Assembly: GCA_017518225.1 (NCBI GenBank)
Contig: JAFWVV010000052.1
Location: 1-64,000 of the forward strand
Direction of reading: 5' to 3'
Source: Oscillospiraceae bacterium
GTDB lineage: Bacteria; Bacillota; Clostridia; Oscillospirales; Oscillospiraceae
DNA length: 64,000 nucleotides
Shown here: one piece after another, positions 9,593 to 16,330 of the stretch
Layout: every line of letters starts with the position of its first letter
Numbering within the stretch: position 1 is the stretch's first letter
The notes under the pieces: generated by a model
What the model was told of the DNA's origin: nothing
Database searches by the model: none
What the model saw: only the letters and a program-made list of their open reading frames with translations
Position numbers and translations under genes: made by a program

Positions 9593-11275
9593 TTATTTGT
9601 TGACCAACAGCCGTCCGCCACTCATTAAGTATTTCCTATCATACAATGACAGAAGTTTCGGATTACATTTGTGACAGATATGGACAACCATGGCCTCTTC
9701 GTGAAGCAACAATTCCTCAATTGCCTCAGAATTGCTACTATCCAAAGAAGATGTAACTTCATCGAGTAAATACACTTCCGGTTTGCAAACCATAGCACGA
9801 GCTAACGCCACGCGTTGCCGTTCACCGCCTGAAAGTTGTTCCATTATCTCCGGGGTTAGTTCCTGTCCTTGATAGCGGTCAATCAGATATTCAAGATTTA
9901 GCTTCTTAAGAGTAGCAATGTATACATCTTTAGAAATAGGGCGTCCTAAAAGAATATTTTCTTCCAAGGTCGCGTGGAACAAATATGGCTCTTGGAACAC
10001 TGGGCATACTCGCTGATAGTATGATGTCGAAGAGATTTTCTCTAAAGCATTCCCATTACAAGTGATGGAGCCGGAGTAGCTAATGTCACCAATCCGAGCG
10101 AGAAGCCGCATAAATGTAGATTTTCCACTCCCGCTTTCACCAGTAATCAGGTAATTATTCCCAGCTATAAAAGATGCGGTAATACCATCAAGAATTCGGA
10201 TTCCGTCGACTTCATAAGTAACATTTGCAACTGAGATTGATTCGATTTTGTCGCGAAGAATTATTTCTTCAGATACGTCACTCATCTCGGTAGACATAGT
10301 TTCATATCTTTCCAAAAGAGGAAGAACCTCATTACGTGCATGAATCAGATACGCAAGCACTTCTGCTGGAGCGGCAATCATTTGCGCCAATTGTACAACG
10401 ATGACAAGACCGCCAATCTTCATTTGCCCTAAAGAAATCAGAATAACACCTACAATCATAATAAGCAGTGTTTTTCCTACCTGCAAAAAACTTGTCATGC
10501 TTTGCACATTCATTTGGCAGCGGATGAGCGTTCGTTCTTTTTCTGCGATCTGTACATTTGCATTTTCCTGAATCTCGTTTGCTCGATGATAATAATTATA
10601 GCTCTTTATTATTCTCGACCCGCCAAGAAAAGATTGAAGATATGTATTGTACTTGCCCAGAACATCTGAATAATCTGACCGTGCTTTTCCACTTTTTGTA
10701 CGCATTGCTTTGGGACAAAGTAGAATTAATCCGCTGACAGAAAACACAATAAGCGCCAATGCCCAGTGAGCAGAAAGCATAGAAATCGCAGAAAAAATTA
10801 AAATGAAGATACATTTAATGATATCAATCGTCCCACCAAAAAACTGTTCAACTAAACTGGGGATGTCGTTATTAACAAATGAGTTAAAAGAAGCTATTTT
10901 TTCCCGCCCAATAGAATCTTTTTGAGAAAAAGTTTTAAAAACACGGTAGCGCATTATCTGCTTTTGCCGCAAAGAAAGCTGTTTTCCCATATATGCATCT
11001 AACAAGGAGAGCGCTATCTGAAACAGACCAACAATCAGATATAACACGAGCATTCTTCGGCCTGCAGCAGCATCATTCGAATAGGCTGTGATCATAGCGC
11101 CAGAAATAGTAGGTGTCAAGACACTTATACCGGAAAAGATAACACCTACAAGTAGTGTCAACACATAGAAACCACGATTTCTATCAAGGTTATTCAATAT
11201 TCTTTTCATTTTTGTAATCACTTTCATCATAATACATTTTGCCCTTGCTGCAATCATCTGGATGTCAAATTCCAT
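9593..11275 (-). CDS. ABC exporter half-transporter (membrane domain fused to ATPase), subunit 2
   Basis: The 560 residues consist of a six-helix type IV exporter membrane domain (about 20-330) and an ATPase domain with Walker A GESGSGKS (about 390), signature LSGGE, Walker B VYLLDE and the H-loop histidine (VVHICHK). It follows the first half-transporter by 77 bases, so the two probably form a heterodimer exporting a drug, lipid or peptide. The start is uncertain: no clear ribosome-binding site precedes 11275, and the ATGs at 11230 or 11227, after AAGGGC, are alternatives. The DNA is much AT-richer than its surroundings (19 G/C of 60 at 9901-9960). Confidence 0.88.
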   Translation of the reverse strand: MEFDIQMIAARAKCIMMKVITKMKRILNNLDRNRGFYVLTLLVGVIFSGISVLTPTISGAMITAYSNDAAAGRRMLVLYLIVGLFQIALSLLDAYMGKQLSLRQKQIMRYRVFKTFSQKDSIGREKIASFNSFVNNDIPSLVEQFFGGTIDIIKCIFILIFSAISMLSAHWALALIVFSVSGLILLCPKAMRTKSGKARSDYSDVLGKYNTYLQSFLGGSRIIKSYNYYHRANEIQENANVQIAEKERTLIRCQMNVQSMTSFLQVGKTLLIMIVGVILISLGQMKIGGLVIVVQLAQMIAAPAEVLAYLIHARNEVLPLLERYETMSTEMSDVSEEIILRDKIESISVANVTYEVDGIRILDGITASFIAGNNYLITGESGSGKSTFMRLLARIGDISYSGSITCNGNALEKISSTSYYQRVCPVFQEPYLFHATLEENILLGRPISKDVYIATLKKLNLEYLIDRYQGQELTPEIMEQLSGGERQRVALARAMVCKPEVYLLDEVTSSLDSSNSEAIEELLLHEEAMVVHICHKCNPKLLSLYDRKYLMSGGRLLVNK

Positions 11276-11352
11276 CGTTGGGGAGGCTATTTCTTCAAAA
11301 GATCCCCCCTGCGGAGGAACAGCAGAATATAAATGACGGCTGAAATGCGATT

Positions 11353-13050
11353 TTATTTTGAACCGCCGTCCCCTTTGGATAAAGCTTGGTATTTCTCGCT
11401 CATCATTATTTTTTTCGGATCATCGTGCGCGGTCACCTCGCCGTGCTCGATGAGGTACACATAATCGAACTTGCTGATGTTATCTTCCGCAAGGTTGTGT
11501 GTTGCTATCAATACCGTTTGGTCTTCAGAAGCAAGAAGTTGATTCATCATATTGCGTGCATGATACTGATCCAGTCCAGAAGTAGGTTCATCAAACAGGA
11601 CAACAGCCTTTGATCCCACAATTGCGCGCGCAAAATCAAGGCGCTTTAATTCGCCGCCCGACAAGCCGATGCTGCTTTTGTCGATCGTGGTATCTGCTTT
11701 ACAGCCGGTTCTTTGATACCAGCTTGACAGACCAGCTTTATCTATTGCGTTTCCAACGACGGCTTCATTATCGCCTTTAAAAAGCGTAACATTCTCCCCA
11801 ATAGTTGCTGAAAAAACAACCGTGTTCTGTGCAATGTACAGAATATCTCTGTGAGACAAGTTGTCGTTATTATCCAAATTCCGATCATTTATCGACAATC
11901 TGCCTTCATCCGCATGAAGTATTCCCGCAATAACCTTTAATAAGGTCGTTTTCCCGCTTCCGCTGCTCCCGATGACTGCTATTTTTTGACCTTTCTTTAT
12001 ACTTAGAGATGCATTCTTTAATATATAGCTTTCATTTTTGATTACAGAAACACCATCCAACGATAAGGAGTTGATAACAGGATCATTTGATTTATACTCA
12101 CCCGCAGAGTTTCCGGAATTTATAAAGCGAAACAAATCATTTAGAATCGCATTTCCGGAAACGATCTCCGCATAATACTCGCTGATTATTTGGAAAGGCC
12201 CCGCGATCATATTCATAAGAGTTGTCAATGCGATAAGCTGCGGAACGGCTATCGATCCCTTAAAAACAAATATTCCGCCCACAATCCATGAAGCAATAAC
12301 TACAGCATTGCCCATTCCATAGGATAAAGACATGGAAACCCGTTTCCACATCAATGAATACTTCATGATCTTTGTAATTTTTGCATTATTCTTCTTGTGG
12401 TGCGAGTTGACCTCCGCTTCGCTTCCGAAACTTTTTATTGTCTGAAATCCCTCCATCATATCATTCAAAAAATCCAGGTATTTTGCCCTTTGAGAAAGCG
12501 CTTCTCTATTAGTCTTTTCAAGCTTGTTTTTTAATAATCTTGGGATAAAGACAGGAAGCGCGCATAAAACTATGACAATAACCGTCATTATCGGTTGAAT
12601 AAGCGTTGTTGCAATCAGGGCGAAGATTAGCGAGAAAATCTGCGCGATAACCATCAGTATTCCATGAATATACTCAATTTCAATTGCGTCGATATTGTTG
12701 TTTAGAAGAGAGAGATAATGCGCATCACCCTTTTCATCTTTCTCTTCGATGCTGCACTTGAAAATACGCTCAACAACTGAATCTCTCAGCATTTGAGAAA
12801 GTTTTTTTCTGAGCACGATTCCGCTATAACTCAACGCAAAGTCTAAAAAGACATCCGCCAGCAGATACAACACAGCAATACCGACAACAATATACATAGA
12901 TTTGACCTGGTGCCCCGTTACCGCGTCCGTAATATGCTGGAGCAGAAAGGCCAGCGACACCCCCACACCGGCCCAGGCAACGCTTGATAAAAAAAAGAAA
13001 AACAACTCTTTTTTACACATTTTCAAATATGTTTTTTTGCTGATGCGCAT
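11353..13050 (-). CDS. ABC exporter half-transporter (membrane domain fused to ATPase), subunit 1
   Basis: The 565 residues have six predicted membrane helices (about 1-310) and an ATPase domain with Walker A GSSGSGKT (about 370), signature LSGGE, Walker B VVLFDEPTSGLD and an H-loop histidine (ATHNL). AAGGAG lies upstream of the ATG at 13050. Together with the next gene it would form a heterodimeric exporter. No peptidase C39 domain is present, so it is not a bacteriocin-processing transporter. The AT-rich composition and flanking 34-bp repeats set the pair apart from the chromosome around it. The substrate is unknown. Confidence 0.88.
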   Translation of the reverse strand: MRISKKTYLKMCKKELFFFFLSSVAWAGVGVSLAFLLQHITDAVTGHQVKSMYIVVGIAVLYLLADVFLDFALSYSGIVLRKKLSQMLRDSVVERIFKCSIEEKDEKGDAHYLSLLNNNIDAIEIEYIHGILMVIAQIFSLIFALIATTLIQPIMTVIVIVLCALPVFIPRLLKNKLEKTNREALSQRAKYLDFLNDMMEGFQTIKSFGSEAEVNSHHKKNNAKITKIMKYSLMWKRVSMSLSYGMGNAVVIASWIVGGIFVFKGSIAVPQLIALTTLMNMIAGPFQIISEYYAEIVSGNAILNDLFRFINSGNSAGEYKSNDPVINSLSLDGVSVIKNESYILKNASLSIKKGQKIAVIGSSGSGKTTLLKVIAGILHADEGRLSINDRNLDNNDNLSHRDILYIAQNTVVFSATIGENVTLFKGDNEAVVGNAIDKAGLSSWYQRTGCKADTTIDKSSIGLSGGELKRLDFARAIVGSKAVVLFDEPTSGLDQYHARNMMNQLLASEDQTVLIATHNLAEDNISKFDYVYLIEHGEVTAHDDPKKIMMSEKYQALSKGDGGSK

Positions 13051-13179
13051 GATCTGGTTTTCTCCTTCAATGAAAAATTAACGTGCTATCACAGAAACGC
13101 TGATGGCTCTGGTTGCTGGACAACACGATGTAATCGAGCAGATTAGACAACGATAATACAACCTATAAATTTACCTCCA

Positions 13180-13226
13180 AGCATAGCATCATCAAGCGCC
13201 GCGTTCCCGACAATCCGTGCGATTGC
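13180..13226 (-). promoter_or_regulatory. Promoter/operator of the ABC exporter genes
   Basis: This is the second copy of the operator found before the AraC-type gene: the same marbox-like core and an extended -10 (TGC then TATGCT, 13180-13188) at the same spacing. A more conventional but weak promoter (TTGGAG, 16 bases, TATTAT; 13153-13180) lies just downstream. Confidence 0.45.
13193..13226. repeat. 34-bp direct repeat, copy 2
   Basis: Identical to 9439-9472, same orientation, placed upstream of the exporter genes 143 bases before the first start codon. Confidence 0.95.
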
Positions 13227-13275
13227 CAAACGGGTGAAAAAGAGGAGACTGCAGCAGCGTCGTGTGAATGATCGC

Positions 13276-13317
13276 AAAAAAGAAAGGAGGCCGCTTTCTT
13301 ACCAAGCGCCTCCTTTC
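13276..13317 (-). terminator. Terminator of the small P-loop gene
   Basis: On the minus strand the hairpin AAAGGAGGCGCTT / AAGCGGCCTCCTTT (one bulge, 7-base loop) is followed by CTTTTTTG, 24 bases past the stop codon at 13341. Confidence 0.85.
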
Positions 13318-13340
13318 ACAGACTATTATGCGAAAAGCTA

Positions 13341-13754
13341 TCAGACCAGGTTGGCCTTGACACGCGTGAGCGCGGTCTCTGCCTCTGCGGACACGCTGAG
13401 CACGACCTCAAGGTTCTCCCGCGCAGAGAAATCCTCCAGCCACGCGACAAAGTCGTTCAACTTCTCGGAAGACTTGTCCTCAACAAGCTTGAAGAAATTA
13501 TCGACAAAAATGTGCGTTATATCGTAATTGCCTGCGTGCAAGCCGCAGACAAAGCCTTTCAGCCGTTCATAAGAATCGATGCCGTAGTCTCCGGCGTCAA
13601 TCAGACGGGCCTGATACGGGATGTCGAAGGTGAGCTTTTTGTCCTTTTCGATGCAGACCACGTCGCCGTGCTCCAGATCGACGGCGGCACGCACCATCTC
13701 CACCAGCTTCTTCGTTTTTCCAGACCCTTTGAGACCCATGATGATCTTGACCAT
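13341..13754 (-). CDS. Small P-loop ATP-binding protein of unknown function
   Basis: The 137-residue protein begins with MVKIIMGLKGSGKT, a P-loop right at the N-terminus, and has a Walker B-like strand ITHIFVDNF near residue 80. It has no other recognisable domain. Similar short P-loop proteins in Clostridia are usually labelled hypothetical or PilT-like, without evidence for pilus function. The start at 13754 is supported by AAAGGAG 8 bases upstream. It has its own promoter and terminator and seems to be a single-gene unit between the exporter genes and the hydrogenase operon. Confidence 0.85.
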   Translation of the reverse strand: MVKIIMGLKGSGKTKKLVEMVRAAVDLEHGDVVCIEKDKKLTFDIPYQARLIDAGDYGIDSYERLKGFVCGLHAGNYDITHIFVDNFFKLVEDKSSEKLNDFVAWLEDFSARENLEVVLSVSAEAETALTRVKANLV

Positions 13755-13782
13755 GTGGATCACTCCTTTCTTCGGTATTTAT

Positions 13783-13811
13783 AGCTTACCATTTTTCACG
13801 CCGCGGCGCAA
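13783..13811 (-). promoter_or_regulatory. Probable promoter of the small P-loop gene
   Basis: -35 TTGCGC (13806-13811), 17 bases, -10 TAAGCT (13783-13788) on the minus strand. The -10 is imperfect. Confidence 0.4.
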
Positions 13812-13853
13812 GTGCCAAGCGTAAACATTTCGTTAAGCGAGGGTAAAAATTTT

Positions 13854-13893
13854 GGCGCGCCCGCAATAAACCGGGCGCGCCGACTGTTTTTTT
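13854..13893. terminator. Terminator at the end of the hydrogenase operon
   Basis: A 10-bp perfect stem (13854-13863 with 13872-13881) lies 20 bases past the ferredoxin stop codon. In the minus-strand transcript AAAATTTTT follows; on the plus strand GACTG and seven T follow, so it can work in both directions. Confidence 0.8.
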
Positions 13894-13901
13894 ACTCTTT
13901 T

Positions 13902-14813
13902 TTATACGACGATGCACTGTTTGGGACAAATACTCGCGCAGTTGCCGCAGCCGATACACAGATCCTCGTCGAGCACCCAGCGCTTTCCCTCGCGATCCAC
14001 CGCCAGCGCCCCGACCGGGCATTGTCTGGCGCAGATCGTGCAGTAGACGCACCGGCTCGCATCCTGCACGGGCCTGCCGTCCGGACGCGGTTCGACGCTT
14101 GCTTTTGCTTCGCTCTTCTCCGGCTTTGTTTTTTCCGGCTCGGCTTTCGGCGGCGTCGCCTTTTTCTCGGTTTCGGCGGACGCGCTTGCCGCCTTCACAC
14201 CGCAGACGATCGAGCTTTTCGGGCAGACGCTCTCGCAGTTGCCGCAGGCGACGCAGGCCTCCTCGTCGAGCTTCCAGCTCTTCTCCGCGCGGTCCACCTC
14301 CAGCGCCCCGACCGGGCACTTCTTGGCGCAGATCGTGCAGTAGACGCAGGTCTTGGAATCCTGTACGGGCTTGCCGTCGGCGCGCCCCTGTACGGTGCTC
14401 GCCGCAGGCTTTTGCGCGCTTTCCGCCGGCTTTGCCTTGCGCGCCGGCGCCTTTTTGAGGAAGCTGCCGCTGACGATCAGATCCTCTTCCTTCGTCGCAA
14501 TCATGTGGTAGTCTGTCGTAAATTCGATCGCGCCGTGGCTGCAAAAGTCCATGCAGGTGGCGCAGAAGGTGCAGGAGCCGAGATTAAAACTGCGCGTGAC
14601 GCGCTCGCCCGCTTCGGTCTCTTCGATCTCGTGGGTGATGGCGTTGCCGGAGCAGACGCGCTCACAAAACAGGCAGTTGCTGCACTTGTCCGCGTGGAAG
14701 ACGATGCGGCCGCGGTAGTTCGGCGCAGCCTCGCTGGGCTTAATCGGATACATGTCGCAGCTGCTCTTTTTAAACAGCGCGGCGAGGGCCTCTTTCATAA
14801 AGGGAAAATCCAT
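13902..14813 (-). CDS. mbhN: Polyferredoxin subunit of the Mbh-type hydrogenase, six [4Fe-4S] motifs
   Basis: The first ~120 residues match the two-cluster ferredoxin subunit of energy-converting hydrogenases (MbhN/EchF): CxxCxxCxxxC at 44-54 and 81-91. Two further modules of two clusters each follow (156-166 and 187-197; 255-265 and 286-296), joined by Lys/Pro/Ala-rich linkers. These modules are near repeats of each other, sharing CVYCTICA, CPVGAL and CGNC, so they arose by internal duplication. The protein would carry electrons from reduced ferredoxin to the small subunit. It is the last gene of the operon; its ATG overlaps the mbhJ stop by one base (TAATG). At 303 residues it is about twice the usual size. 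Confidence 0.88.
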   Translation of the reverse strand: MDFPFMKEALAALFKKSSCDMYPIKPSEAAPNYRGRIVFHADKCSNCLFCERVCSGNAITHEIEETEAGERVTRSFNLGSCTFCATCMDFCSHGAIEFTTDYHMIATKEEDLIVSGSFLKKAPARKAKPAESAQKPAASTVQGRADGKPVQDSKTCVYCTICAKKCPVGALEVDRAEKSWKLDEEACVACGNCESVCPKSSIVCGVKAASASAETEKKATPPKAEPEKTKPEKSEAKASVEPRPDGRPVQDASRCVYCTICARQCPVGALAVDREGKRWVLDEDLCIGCGNCASICPKQCIVV

Positions 14814-15256
14814 TATTTCATCGCCCTCCTTTTTTCTCGCAGGATCTCGGCGGCCTTGACCAGGCCGTCGATTACGGCCTCGGGCTTGGGCGTACAGCCG
14901 GCGATATCCACATCCACCGGGACGTATTTGGACAGGGGTCCGGCAATGGCGTAGCTGCCGCGAAAGACGTTGCCGCTCTGCGGGCAGGAGCCCATTGTGA
15001 CGATGCAGCGCGGCTCGGGCACCTGTTCGATCGCCGTCAGCACACGCTGGAGCGACTGTCGGGTCACCGGCCCGGTGACGACAACGATGTCGGCGTGGCG
15101 GGGCGTGCCCGCGAGCTTGAAGCCGAGACGCTCCGCGTCAAAGCGCGGCGTGAGGACGCTCACAAGCTCGATGTCGCAGCCGTTGCAGGAGCCGGCGTTG
15201 ATATGAAACAGCCAGGGCGACTTGCCAAAGCTCTCTTCGATGAGTTTTTTGAACAT
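14813..15256 (-). CDS. mbhJ: Hydrogenase small subunit (NuoB-like)
   Basis: The 147-residue NuoB/EchC-like small subunit binds the proximal [4Fe-4S] cluster next to the Ni-Fe site. The ligands are visible: CNGCD (C24, C27), GSCP (C91) and GCTPKP (C121). Like other group 4 enzymes it lacks the medial and distal cluster domain of uptake hydrogenases, which is supplied instead by the ferredoxin encoded next. It overlaps the ferredoxin gene and follows mbhM by 12 bases, with GGAGGG before its start. Confidence 0.92.
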   Translation of the reverse strand: MFKKLIEESFGKSPWLFHINAGSCNGCDIELVSVLTPRFDAERLGFKLAGTPRHADIVVVTGPVTRQSLQRVLTAIEQVPEPRCIVTMGSCPQSGNVFRGSYAIAGPLSKYVPVDVDIAGCTPKPEAVIDGLVKAAEILREKRRAMK

Positions 15257-15268
15257 CTGCGTCCCTCC

Positions 15269-16315
15269 TCAATAGCCGTACCAGGCCAGCACCAGACTGA
15301 TCAGAGCCAGCGCCGTGACCACGGTCCAGTAGTATTTGAACAGCTGCTCGATCCGCAGCCGCGCCGTCACGGCGTGGACGAAGGAGATCGTGAGAACGGT
15401 CAGCACGATGCACAGCAGCACCAGCGCCAGCACCTGCAGCAGCATTGTGACGGCTGCGGCCAGTTCGCCGCTCAGGCCGACGGCTGCCACCAGCTGCGCG
15501 ATCGGCGTGCCGAGCCCGCCCAGAAACAGCGCGACGAACAGGCTCGTCATCGTCAGCAGCTTGACCGCATGGCTGAGCTTGAACACCGCCAGCGGCGCGC
15601 CGCTGTATTCAGCAAGCAGACCCTCGCAGATCTCGGTTTCAGCCTCCGCCGCGTCAAAGGGATGGCTGCCCGTCTCGCCCGGAATGATCATCAGCATCGC
15701 GAGCGCCGCGGGGATCATGCTCACACGGGTGATCAGGCTGCCGCTGACGGTTTGAAAGCTGACGATGGTGTTCAGCGAGAAAACCAGCGCGCGCCCCGTC
15801 TCACGGCCAACCACGCGCGCGACGCTGAGCAGCACCAGCACAAGCGGCAGCTCGACGGCGAGCACCGTGACCATCTCGCGGCTCAAGCCGACGCCCGCAT
15901 AGGGCGAGCCGGTGGACGCGCCGCCGAGCATGACCGCAACGGCAGGGATCAGCAGCAGATAGAGAATCACGATCAAATCCGCCACCTCGCCGAGCGAGCC
16001 GAAGACGCTGAACTTGAACACCGGAATGAACAACTGCAGCACGACGAGAGAAGCCAATCCCACCAGCGGCGCAAGCAGAAACACCGTGCGCGAGGCTGCG
16101 TCGGGAACAATGGTCTCCTTGCCGCAGAGCTTGAAGAAATCATAAAAAGGCTGGAGGACGGGCGGACCGACACGGCGCTGCATCCGGGCGACGACCTTGC
16201 GGTCGATGCCGGTCAACAGCAGCCCCACGACAAAGCAGAACAGGAAGCCCGGGAAGATCAGCACATAGCCCAGGTAGAGCAGCGCCGTCTGTGCGAAAGC
16301 AATTGAATTCAACAT
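15269..16315 (-). CDS. mbhM: Membrane anchor subunit (NuoH-like)
   Basis: The 348 residues, with about eight predicted helices, belong to the NuoH/complex I subunit 1 family that anchors the hydrogenase module in the membrane and links redox change to ion movement. Diagnostic stretches are RKVVARMQRRVGP in the first cytoplasmic loop and HPFDAAEAETEICEG, the conserved acidic loop. It lies 15 bases after mbhH with a GGAGG site. Confidence 0.92.
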   Translation of the reverse strand: MLNSIAFAQTALLYLGYVLIFPGFLFCFVVGLLLTGIDRKVVARMQRRVGPPVLQPFYDFFKLCGKETIVPDAASRTVFLLAPLVGLASLVVLQLFIPVFKFSVFGSLGEVADLIVILYLLLIPAVAVMLGGASTGSPYAGVGLSREMVTVLAVELPLVLVLLSVARVVGRETGRALVFSLNTIVSFQTVSGSLITRVSMIPAALAMLMIIPGETGSHPFDAAEAETEICEGLLAEYSGAPLAVFKLSHAVKLLTMTSLFVALFLGGLGTPIAQLVAAVGLSGELAAAVTMLLQVLALVLLCIVLTVLTISFVHAVTARLRIEQLFKYYWTVVTALALISLVLAWYGY

Positions 16316-16330
16316 GTTCTTCCCACCTCC

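Larger units (their letters stand above)
13051..13340. other. Intergenic region upstream of the ABC exporter genes
   Basis: It holds the second 34-bp repeat with its -10-like TATGCT, a possible very short reading frame (13078-13161, minus), and the terminator of the next gene (13276-13317). I see no larger gene. Confidence 0.6.

Noticed and set aside
13084..13155. Short plus-strand frame resembling the end of a mobile-element protein (ITETLMALVAGQHDVIEQIRQR)
   Set aside because: Only about 25 codons remain, there is no start signal and I cannot match it to a family. It could be a relic, but support is insufficient.
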